Of a stretch of 64,000 bases of DNA, positions 30,483 through 41,700 are shown in pieces. The stretch's first letter is position 1; every line of letters starts with the position of its first letter. Made by a program: the position numbers and the translations under genes. Source of the DNA: Bugulina stolonifera (lineage: Eukaryota; Bryozoa; Gymnolaemata; Cheilostomatida; Bugulidae); NCBI GenBank assembly GCA_935421135.1, contig OW285187.1, positions 6,510,001 through 6,574,000 on the forward strand, read 5' to 3'. Below the pieces are notes generated by a model. That model was given only the letters and a program-made list of their open reading frames with translations. It was not told where the DNA came from and did no database searches.

Positions 30483-33169
30483 CTCTCTTAGAGGACGTTT
30501 TGCAATTAGAGGTAGAATAGGTCACATATTAAACTGTGCTGTATATGTGACGAAATCACACCTGGCAAAATGAGGAAACAATTATTACAGTCTACACATT
30601 GTACATAAAATGTGAAAACATTCTCTATAAGCCGACTGGTACCTTTATAAGAATAATTAAAATATTTTGAAAGTAGTTAATAGATGCTAAACTGCAAAAA
30701 TGTAGCCACAAAATGCCATCAGTGGGACTTGTCAACCCCTATTTTAATATTTGTTTACACAGCCTACATTTTATTTTCTTTACTGTATTCAATAACAGTA
30801 ATAACACATCACAATTTATTTTCATCTAATGATGAAGCTAGGACTAGTGTTAAAATATTAGGAACAAACTCGCTTTCATGGGAGAGACAGCGGCAAATAG
30901 CAATTAGTAAATTGGACATTGTTATTTATATTGCATTACTTTAGTTGTAGCCACAGCCCACAGATCCATAACTCCAAGCCAAGTGGGCAATAGGTTAGCA
31001 AGTAGCCTATATTATCTTATCAGACAACAAACTTAAAAATCCATTGATAGTTTTTTGCAACAAGCAGTCATTTTTATGGTATAGGAAAACTATACAATGC
31101 TTGGGCATGCATAAAAGTGGGTTAATTCTTTGGCAGTTTGTGTCAAAAAGCCCTGCTGCTGGTGCACAGTGATGCTGTAGACGATCAGAATAAGTGAATA
31201 CGCTTAGAAGTATGCACTGCCCTTTGTTTTATGTAAGATAAGAAATCTTCATGCATGGAGACAGGAAGGATTTTATGATGCCAGGACCATCTACAAGTAC
31301 TCGTCTCCCATCCAAGTGATTCTTATTCGCTTATTAAAAAGCTTACTAATAACTTGGTTTTTCATTGCTTAATGATACCTGTAGCCTACGGCATCCATTG
31401 AAACTGCAATCAGAGGTATTCTGTGGCCACAACACAACACCTAATGATTACCGTTCAAATGATGGTAATCATTAGGTTTACTAAAACAAAATACATTTTT
31501 AGGTACTATGTTTTCAGTAGACTAAACTGTAGGCAGTCACCATTTGAGTAGTAACCTCTTCCACTCAAAGCCCAGCTCTTGTCATTCATACAGGCTTCGG
31601 CTTCTGAGGATGGCTAAGTGTCTCGACGGTAACCATAACCGTATTCGCTGCGACAGCGCGAGTCTACTCAAAGTCAGTCCAGTAGACTAGTCACTCATAT
31701 AAAATTAAAAACGAAATTACTCACGGTCAAGGGCATGTCTAGAGATAGTTTAACTCACAATAACCAACTAGGGCGCATAATGAGTCCACAGACGCACTTT
31801 AGAGAAACTATTGCTAGTTGGACGCATGACACATTTGACTCATTTTGTTGAAACTCAACTGGACTCATTTTATATGCCACAATGAGCTATGTTTTTAATC
31901 CAGCCAATAAATAGCCAACTTGGCTTAGCTTAGGCCTCTAAGCATCGTATACAATGCTATGGAGTTGTCATCTTATTTGTCCCAAACATTTTAGTAGACT
32001 TCATCCAGCTAATATATGAAAGTTGGTCTTAGAATACAATTTCGCTAAACCTGATAGACATACAAATAAAAAGTCAGGGTACATTTCATCAACCTAATCA
32101 AATTAGATCAGAACATCGCCTTGCAAGTTAGTATTACTGTTTTTGTTATCTATCACTTTCTCTATTCTATTATTCATGTTGAATAATTTATATTCAATTC
32201 TATTGGATAGCAAATGTGTTTATAATATTAGGCCCTATTTGATTATTTTTTGTTTTCATGTCATACCCAAAGCCAGGTAGTTGACCTAAAGCTAAATAAG
32301 TAAAATATAACAATATAGCCGACTACATGTATTCAAAACACCGATGGAAATTGGTGCAAGAGTACAGAAAATTTTTTCCATACCAATTGTACAGTCATTA
32401 TTCTGCAACTATTAGCTGTACATCTACCCAGAGAAAATTTTCCTGCTGCACCTCCCAGTTTCCCAAAACACGTTCGACTCATTTTAGTTTTTCTCTACTT
32501 ATTTTAGATTTTGACAAATTTTGGTTTGTCACCCTGTTTCACTAGTAGTAAAGTCACCTCAATTTTCCACAAGATCAACCACAAAATCAATCCAAGTAGC
32601 AGCAGAGCAAGGGCATGGGGATAAGAGAATACTTATACTATGCTATGAGACAAGATTCCATTCATATAGCAAATGGCATGAACTACTGAAATGGACCAAT
32701 CACCATGCCACCATTCTTATCTATTACACGGACTTACATGGACTTACATGGAGTTCATTGTCACGCTAGACTAGCTAGGGGGTGGAAGGGGCGTGCCTCA
32801 TATGAAACAGTGGACAAAATGAGTTGGGACAGTATTTCATGTATTAGTTTAGGATTTATGAAAAGTTGATCTGTACAGGTTAGTGCCACCCATCATTTGG
32901 GGATTGCTTGAAGTATCAGTAGGGTCGTGCTATCTTTAAATCTCGAACTGTTCTCGGTAGAAAGCTGTTATGGCACTGGTTTTAGTTGGTTCTGGTGGAT
33001 CTTGGTATGCCTCTGGTCTGGACTCTTGCCTGTATCTGGTTGTTGTTGAAATGTTACTGGACAAGTTCATCATATGAGGCGCTCAATGCTGGTTCAGTGG
33101 CTCTAGATATAGGACATCTTAAGGGTATTTCTGTGCCCCGGGTAGATAAACTAATTACTAATTGTTATT

Positions 33170-34215
33170 GTAATAAATAAAATAAAATTATAATAATATA
33201 AATATAATATTATAATAATTATTATATTTATATTATTTAATCAAAAATAAATTTAAATATTTATATTTAATATTAATACAATTATATTTACAAATAATAA
33301 ATATACAGCTTCGTTTATTATAACATGAACATGATGCATGCTCAATACTTTGTTTTCTTTCATTCATAATTATAGGAATAATATTTATGCCAATCCAATA
33401 CTAAAATGATACAAAACTATGTTGTGCATTATTTTGGCCAAAAGCAACATGCTTCATTGATATCTGTTGGAGCTTCGCTGCCTCAGGTCTATACTGCAAG
33501 AGCATTTCCGGATGAGAGATCACTGATAACACTAATGGTACACGGTTTGTGATTGGTTAATTTCTCAAAGCAGGATTTCAATTATAAAATTCTGTGACTC
33601 CAATTACCATAATTATGATTATATTTATTATCACAATTGAATTATTATTATCGTTACCATTAATGATCACTCATCATCAAGTCATTGTTAAATAGTTGTC
33701 ATATTATTGCATGTTCGTATTTGAATTCTATAAATAATGAGCAATCAAATTAATTTAAAGTTAATAAGTTATTAAATTAATTTAAATTTTAAAATTATAA
33801 TAATAATTATTATTATTATATTTATCAATATTATATTGAATATTTATATTGAATTATAATAGTTATAATTATAGTTATAAATATAAATATTCAATATTTA
33901 ATTATGTTAATATAAATGTTTTATTATATTTTATTAAATATTTATATTGTATTATTACATGTGATGTTGTAAAATAATATAATATAATTGTTGTAAAGCA
34001 TATAGTTAACTAATATTGAACTATATTAATATTTATATCAACATAATATAGCTTATTATAGTTAATAGCGAGTAGGTATGCTATTTAATTATTGTAATTA
34101 TTAAAATGTTAATAGGCTTAACAAATAGAAATATTTCTTATTTAAATTTTATAAAATAATAATAATATTATTATATTATTATTATTATTAAATTATCAAA
34201 ATAATTAATCAAGAA
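33170..34215. other. Very AT-rich block
   Basis: Two stretches (about 33170-33310 and 33730-34215) are almost entirely A and T, with many short ATAATATTATAA-type palindromes. They are separated by ordinary AT-rich sequence. There is no coding potential. It could be a matrix-attachment type region or decayed simple repeat; neither can be decided from sequence alone. Confidence 0.6.
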
Positions 34216-36036
34216 CTGTAAAAAATGTAGACCTATGCTATATCTAGTTTTTTGTTTAACAACTAGTAAAGTATAGAACGAACCTGTCCGAAACTGTTGG
34301 CTGCTGCTAAGTCGAGCATTTTGCGGATTATTACGAGAATGCCCATTGTTAGTGTACCAGCAGCCCCTCAATAGGGCCTACATATACTAATGGCATGTGT
34401 GGATGGGATGAGCTAAGGCTTGGGAAATGACTCTCCTGGTTCTTTTGTACACACTAACACTCTGAATGAAGTGTTCCTGAATGAATCAAATCAATATGGC
34501 ATTTCAGAGTAATATTTATGCAACCATACTGCATATTTGCAACCAAGCGTGACCTCTTCTGGACACTTGGCGAGCCCAGTTTACGTCACTGCATATGCCA
34601 GTTAATACAACTAAAAACTGCTGCGGCCCACTTTATCTATTAAGTGAATGCTTTATCTATCAGTAAAAGGTGGATGCTGAAGAGGCGAAGCAACAACCTC
34701 ATCAAACAAACCAAAAAGTAGGATGGTGGGGAGGAGGCTTGTTTTTTTAAAATCCTTCTATGCAGTAATATTCGCTTCCGGTGTGCCATGTTTGCCTTTG
34801 GTCCTTGCCAGTCTTGAGTTAGGGTAATATGACAAAACTTCCAAGCTAGAGATTGTCATGGAATCAAAAATCAACATACTAATTTGTAGGTTAGGTTAAT
34901 ATGCATTTCCTGTGTTTCCTCAATTAAAAATATTGTGATCAAAATGCATTGTAATGTCTTCTGCTGAAAATCTACACAAGTCTGCATTTTTATAGACGGT
35001 TATAACTGTGCTACAGCTGTTAGAATATATTTACTTTGTAGAATCAAACTTGTTGAAATCTGTAGGTTATAACAGCAAATGAATCCTTTACTATTTCATG
35101 ATAAATTGATTTACAATAAAGCTCAAATTTTGATGTGAACATGCTATATTTGTGTAATGCATTTCTCTCTCTATGCAACTTTATTAGCCAACGTCTAATG
35201 TAATTGAAGGGATTACAGTGAAGTTTGTTTGTAGAGCTTGGGTTACTTCACAAAAGTTCATAATAGCGAGCAACTATGATTGGCTATTATTTTTATAGCA
35301 CCATTGACAGCCAAACTGCTACTACTTGTACAATAAGGTACATGTATAGTAACAGTCAAGCTAGTAAGTTTTCTACCCATGGCAATAAGCATTTAGAGAC
35401 TCAACTAAATGTACATGTATTTGGCAACTGAGGGTAGCATTGAACACAGATTTCTCTAAGACACACCTCCTCCCCATCCTCTTACTTCTTGCACAAAACC
35501 ATGTATCACTCTGCTATTGAAGTGCACCTCCCGAAACTAAATCCTGAGACAAAAATTTTTTACAACATGACACGCTGTCTCAGGTTTGGTGCAACCTAAG
35601 GTCTGTCCACTAAAACAGTAACCTGTGCCTCAACAGCTGTTACACAGAATGGTCAGAGGCCAAAATCAGAACATGCATCAACACTCTCGCTAATGACCAG
35701 CCACAGGCAGGATAATTTGCCGGAACTATCCCATGCCTGTTGACGATGGCCCACACAAAACATGGCAATTGGGATTCAGTTCCAAACACAGATATGAACT
35801 ACATGCAATTTACTTTGCGACTACTGATAGTACCGTAGTAAATAACTAGCTACAACCTTTGGGTTCGTCAACCCATTTTAGGTCTACTCAGGTTAGGCCA
35901 GGGTTTTCCCATGCTTAAAACTTATATAAGAAAGGCCATGTGTTGATCTGTGCTGTGTTTTGAGTCAAATATCACCGACAACAATTCCTGAAACAATTTC
36001 ATTATTTTTTCCCTGAATGAATCCCACTAACAGCAA

Positions 36037-36094
36037 ACATTTTATTGTAGCGATGTAACATAGGCCTATATGTTACATTGCTACGATAAAATGT
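36037..36094. repeat. Perfectly foldable 26-bp inverted repeat
   Basis: Arms 36037-36062 and 36069-36094 are separated by GGCCTA. Transcribed on the plus strand, all 26 positions pair, two of them as G-U wobbles (T/G at arm position 10 and G/T at position 16). It lies about 270 nt upstream of the PTPA start codon. Confidence 0.85.
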
Positions 36095-36364
36095 GATCGC
36101 ATCAGCATAGCTACATTTATATACACATATGTAGAGTTACACTTAATGTATGTTTTAATGACAATGGAATTCAGTCTCTAAAATATTTGTTTACATTTGA
36201 TATAAAGAAGAATATTTATTGTCGGAAAAAATTACAGTTATGGTGATATATAGGCTATGGTAATATAATTTCAATGCTATTGTGAATTGTCAGGAATAAA
36301 TATTGCAATTCATGTGCTTGATTCTACAATGTGTTTATAATCTGTTTTACAGTCTTCAACAGAA

Positions 36365-37303
36365 ATGGCGGATGCTCACAAATTGGACTTGGCCACACAC
36401 AACTTTGTGGTTCCTTCAAAAGAACTTAAAAAGGCTGATCAGATGCCTACATGGACTGCCAGTCAAGCTTATGCCGATGTTGTAGGATTTATCTGTGCCA
36501 TGAATGAAGCTGTGAAAGACAAAAAGCTATCAGAAGAGTTTCCAGTATCACCAGCTGTTACTAAAATAACAGCTGTGCTTGATATTATGGAGCAATGGAT
36601 AGAAGATATTCCTCCAGTGGATCAGCCGCAAAGATTTGGCAATAAAGCCTTCAAGCAATTTTACGAAAAGGTTGTGACTGAATCAAGCCAGCTGTTGACA
36701 GAAGCATTGGACACAGCTCTACATAGAAGTATACCAGAAATTAGTATTTACCTGAATGAATCATTGGGAAATTCGACACGTATTGACTATGGGACTGGCC
36801 ATGAGTTGGCATTTATTGCATTTCTCTGTTGTCTGTACAAGTTGGAAGTGTTGTCTCAAGAAGATGCAGTAGCCACTGTCTTCCTTATCTTCAAAAAGTA
36901 CATTGATCTAAGTCGGAAGCTTCAACAGACCTATCAGATGGAACCTGCAGGAAGCCATGGTGTTTGGTCTTTAGATGACTTTCAGTTTGTACCATTTATT
37001 TGGGGCAGTTCACAGCTTATGGGACATCGACGAATAACACCAGCTCGAGCTGTGGAAAAGGATTATTATGAAAATTTTCACAAAGATTACCTGTACCTAG
37101 CAGCAATCAAACATATATGTAGCATTAAATCTGGGCCATTTGCTGAGCACTCAAATCAGTTGTGGAATATCAGTGGGGTTGCATTGTGGACTAAAGTAAA
37201 TGCAGGGTTGATCAAAATGTACAAAGCTGAGTTGTTAGCCAAGTTCCCTGTTATTCAACATTTTATGTTTGGAAGCCTGCTTACACTAAACCCAGAATCA
37301 TAA
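36365..37303 (+). CDS. PTPA: Serine/threonine-protein phosphatase 2A activator (PTPA)
   Basis: Peptidyl-prolyl isomerase-like chaperone that, with ATP and Mg2+, loads catalytic metal into PP2A and so activates it, in cytosol and nucleus. The 312-residue frame is full length for the family core (human isoforms about 323-358). Conserved blocks in order: PPVDQPQRFGNKAF (83-96), GNSTRIDYGTGHE (135-147), MEPAGSHGVWSLDDFQF (192-208), FIWGSSQL (211-218), GPFAEHSNQLWNIS (257-270) and KFPVIQHFMFGSLL (293-306). The start is the first ATG after a likely acceptor. The whole CDS is in one exon, which is unusual beside intron-rich neighbours; no stop or frameshift is present, so it is not a decayed copy. 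AATAAA at 37929-37934 may end the transcript. Confidence 0.95.
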   Translation: MADAHKLDLATHNFVVPSKELKKADQMPTWTASQAYADVVGFICAMNEAVKDKKLSEEFPVSPAVTKITAVLDIMEQWIEDIPPVDQPQRFGNKAFKQFYEKVVTESSQLLTEALDTALHRSIPEISIYLNESLGNSTRIDYGTGHELAFIAFLCCLYKLEVLSQEDAVATVFLIFKKYIDLSRKLQQTYQMEPAGSHGVWSLDDFQFVPFIWGSSQLMGHRRITPARAVEKDYYENFHKDYLYLAAIKHICSIKSGPFAEHSNQLWNISGVALWTKVNAGLIKMYKAELLAKFPVIQHFMFGSLLTLNPES

Positions 37304-38759
37304 TTTTATCACATAGACAGTTCAACATAGATGTTATTCTTTAAATTTTAGTCCTTATAAACACCATGTAAGTTCTTTTAATTTTTGAGGTAACACTATA
37401 ATAGATATTTTAAATTTTAACTTCTGTTGAAGTTGTATTTTGATGTTGTAAAGGCTACTTACTGTCAATTATTTTGGGGCAAAATGAGGAGGCAATTTCT
37501 TACTGGTATTCAAACTTGGAGAATAGCATTGTTGATGTGCATGACTGTGTATACATGTATATCTGCTACTGCTACTCCCAGAGTTATGACATACAATATT
37601 TGTACCTAGTATTACAGGTTTTACAAGGGAAGACCTAACAAATTATAGTAGACTACCCACAGATACTATTAAAGTACCTCTGGGCACTCATAATGTGAAG
37701 TTGTCCTCTCCCACTTTGGTTCTGCCCATGGGGTACATGCATGGTACAGTGTTTACACTAGTATCAGTCTTAGAAGTGGAACAAAAGTTGGGTGCATCCA
37801 TCCAAAGTGGTACAGTAACACTGTGCCACTTTGCACCCATCTATGACTTCAGGGTAATGCTTCTAACAGTATTGAAGTCTGGAGGTGGGTACAAACTGCA
37901 CCTCACTTCTAATACTGATGAGAATGCAAATAAAGATACTATATTTCAGTAGAACAACCAGTGAGTGCAAGCTCAGAAAAGGTTCAACATATTTTATAGC
38001 TGGCAAATGCATTGGGGGAAAAAAGAGAGTGCAGTAGTGAACATAATGGACTATTTAACCCATCTATTATATATTCATGTAGTACATTATATTTTGTTCC
38101 CATTCTACAAAGTATACATGCATGTTAAATAATGTGGGCGTTTGTCAAAAGTATGTATTAGCCTTTTTTCAAATTAAATGTTTATTGAATGGAGTGTTAG
38201 GCTCTGGAAGAAAATCGATTAGATGAAACAGCAGCAAGTGTACTGTGAATGCCTAATGATGATGATAGGGCACCATTCTTCAAAAAATTTCCTCTATAAT
38301 TACTACTGGAACTGTTTTTGGCACATAACGAATGTAGATTTTAATAAATCCTATTTTTTCAAATCAATAAAAAGTACCACATATACTTTTTGTAATAATA
38401 TTTTTATTGAGAACAACCAAGAAAAATGTCAACAGGATTTTTTAATTATACATGATGTAGTTAGTGATTGTACAAATTCATTGAAATTTAAATAAAATAT
38501 ATTTGTTTCCTTCTTGACTGCACATTATCTTATAAAAAACCGTGTTGATATAATTCATATTTTTACATCAGAATAGGAACATTTTTTATCACAATAATAA
38601 GATGAATAATGAGTATGAATATGCAAGATACAATGTTATACTAGTAATTAATTAATATGTGATGCAACAAAGTAGGCCCCATCTCTGATTGCTCCTCACA
38701 TTATAATATTGACAGGAGATGTAGGAAAACATACCAGCTAAAAGTAAATGTTTAGTCAC
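37304..38759. other. Convergent 3' region of PTPA and Musashi
   Basis: PTPA and the Musashi gene end towards each other here. Candidate poly(A) signals are AATAAA at 37929-37934 (plus, PTPA) and AATAAA as the complement of 38403-38408 (minus, Musashi). No other gene is supported; the 90-aa frame at 38223-38495 is AT-biased and looks random. Confidence 0.45.
37790..37838. repeat. Imperfect foldback sequence
   Basis: Left arm GGGTGCA...AAAGTGGTACAGT (37790-37816) pairs with ACTGTGCCACTTTGCACCC (37820-37838), apart from a 7-8 nt insertion in the left arm and one mismatch. More distant partial complementarity (CTTAGAAGTG with CACTTCTAATA) extends outward on both sides, as in an old foldback or MITE remnant. 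It may lie in the PTPA 3' UTR. Confidence 0.55.
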
Positions 38760-41700
38760 TCAAGGTGACAGTCCAATCTCCTTTGGTAGGAAATGTTGAA
38801 GCATTGGGCTAAATACAAAAAAATATTATTTATAATAGTAGTTTTAGTTTGCACTATTTAATTCTATAACATTTATATTGCAAATAATTTGTGAACAGCC
38901 AAGGATTTCTACACAACTGAGATGATAATCCATCGCCTTGCACAGTGGCCAGACAAGTAACCAATAGAATGCTGAGCTGGTGTAGAGGTTGTGGAAATAG
39001 AAATTCTTGGTTGCTCACAGTGAATCCTTGCAGTAAAAATATCATATAGAAAAGTGTGGCCAAACCCAATTTAATTCTGTACAAGTGATTGGTTGTTTAA
39101 AAAAGTTGGTGGTTTAGCAGTATCTATCAGGTTGTTGGGATGGCTGATATTAGTGCACAATCTCAAATGCAAGAACTTTGCGATGAAAGTTGCTGACATA
39201 TGAATCAAAACTTTGTACAAATATGTTGATAAAAATTCATAAAACAGCTGCTTTGAGAATTTTTAAAAGTGTTTTACAACTAAAAACAATATTACTCATA
39301 AAATAGCCTTGTTAAAACATGGAAGTAACGGATATGTTTCCATGTACATGAACAACTTATTGTAGATAGATGGGTATATATATAATATAATAATTATGGT
39401 AATATGAAGATTTGGGTTAAAGCAAAACAAATAAAAATATAATTAACCTTCAATACAGGCATAACTGTTGATAAATAACTACTCTTTCTAAAGAGGTGGC
39501 AGTGCAGTCCGAGAGCATTGTGGGACAGCTCCGGCTGTTCACCTTGGGTAATATCAGACTATCATCAGGGTGGATGTTGACAGATATGATTCAGATTGAG
39601 AATGGATCAACTTTTAGTACAGTGTTGCATAGCCTCCATTGTGTGCATGACCATAACCCTGAAAGTATTAGCATGTATGTTACAAACTATATAACTGAGG
39701 GAAGACAACTCCAATATATATAATTTTAGACACTATGAATATATTTACAGGGCATACATAGTAAGTTGTGTTGAGTAACTAATGCAACCAAATTTTCAGA
39801 TGGGTATATCAATATTGATATAAGCAGCAGGACAAGAAGAATGTGTATCACTAGCATGTAAAGGCAGCTAAAGATAGGAGGACAAGGTTTCACTACAATG
39901 TACATTATATGTATGTGAACAGAATAGAGCAACTCTACCAGTAGCTTCAGTCTAAGCAGAGCTCAATGACCATATAAGATGAACTGGATAAGTCTAAATA
40001 AAACCACATAATTTTAAGTTCTACTATATTTTCTATTGAGCATTAAAATGGGCATAAAACCTGAACAAGGAAAATGAAACTGACAATTTTTTGTTCTTTA
40101 GCATAAAATTGTGGGTGTTACGTGAAATCATGGATAATTATTTAGTATAAATTTAAGGGTATCCTATTATTTTTGGAGTTGCTTTCTCCGCATATGACAG
40201 AGTTGCTTATGCCTATGTTATCTTACATGGTCATTGGCACTATCTAACTCTATCTAACTAATAGGTAGACACAGTTGAATGATGCTACACTATCTATCCT
40301 CTAAAACAAGACTAAAACTACAGCTGATAAAATCCTCATGGGTAATCTTCATTTTTCAACCACCTCTACTTCAATTTCAAGTTCATCTGTATGACAAGTT
40401 TAATTAAACATGATAGCACACTACACTGCAGCTATTGTTTTAGTCTAGAGATATCTTTAAAGGATTTAAGAGTTGTCTACTCATTCAAGTAAGTTTTTAC
40501 CTGCGATCAACTCTTTCACGTATTTTATACTCATTCCAGACAGGTTTATGAAGATGTCGTGGAAGACGAAGTGGCTGAAAAATGATGACTAGGCTCAAAC
40601 AACTACATAATCATTAATATTGTTAGCATGTTCTACATCACTTTATGGTCAAACTACGAGCTGGCTATATATCGGCTTCATACCAAATTAATATGTAGGA
40701 ACTACAACTAAATTGGAGAGAGAAGCAACTGATCTACAGAACTCTGTATTTACCTCCAATAAATAAATAATTTAGTTGAATAGATAGATATATACATGTG
40801 TCTGCTCATTATCAGGGGTAGCCCCCATTGAACGCTGTAGTTATGAGTCCCTGTATAAACAACACAACTTTCTATCAGCTCACTATAAATATTTCATTTA
40901 ATAATACTGAACCAATTTTTGTAGAACCATTGCAGAAACAGGTACATGTGCTAGTTACAGATAAGCACTGTCAAAATATGGAGTAAATGTAGTAAAGAAC
41001 CATTTCAGTGAATTTCCAGTTGCAGTCGAAACATACAGCAAGGATGACGGTACTAGTTTTATTAAGTAGATATTCAATATCAACAACTAAATTGGCTTAC
41101 GCAAGGATTATATTCCACAGTATAGGCTTCGCCAGTGTAATGGTTTCATCTTATGTACATGTACATGAGTAAATAGTATATGAAAATCATTAAGCAATAT
41201 CTAACAGTCTCTTAATAAAATAGGTCTAGACCAGTATTAACCATTTGACCATCTTACCCTGCTGTTGAGTGCCAGATTTGGGAAAGCTCCTGGTTGAGGA
41301 CTCGTTGGCTGACCATAGTTGGCCAACGCAAGCTCATTGCCATAGAGCTGATCCAATGGGCCGGGACTACTGGCTGGCTGGAATGCTCTCTGATTAGCAG
41401 CAGCAGCTGCAGCCAATGTTGCCTGATTGTATGCGGTGGGGTACCCATTCAGCACTACAATAATCAATACATTACCTCACCCTTCCATAACGACAAGTGA
41501 ATTAGTTGCAAACAGTGATTTTCTGCAGAAATACTGGCATTGCAACGCAATAAAGATATCACACACCCTGGTGTTGAACCCAATGGCAACATGTTATACA
41601 AACAAGCAGCCATCATCTAAGTGCTATATGCTAAGCTAACTACGGGACATGCTGGTATTACAGTGAGATTCTAAGCTAGTCTAGAGTGGTTTTTCTGTAG

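Larger units (their letters stand above)
30483..36364. other. Spacer between divergent DEPDC5 and PTPA
   Basis: About 5.9 kb without a supported gene. DEPDC5 starts leftwards and PTPA rightwards, so promoters and 5' UTR exons lie within it. A strong acceptor (TGTTTTACAG, ending about 36351) just before the PTPA ATG suggests a 5' UTR intron whose first exon I could not place. The spacer also holds a small 14-bp hairpin (31439-31477), an AT-rich block and a 26-bp hairpin listed separately. Open frames at 30684, 32327 and 32521 look like chance. Confidence 0.5.
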
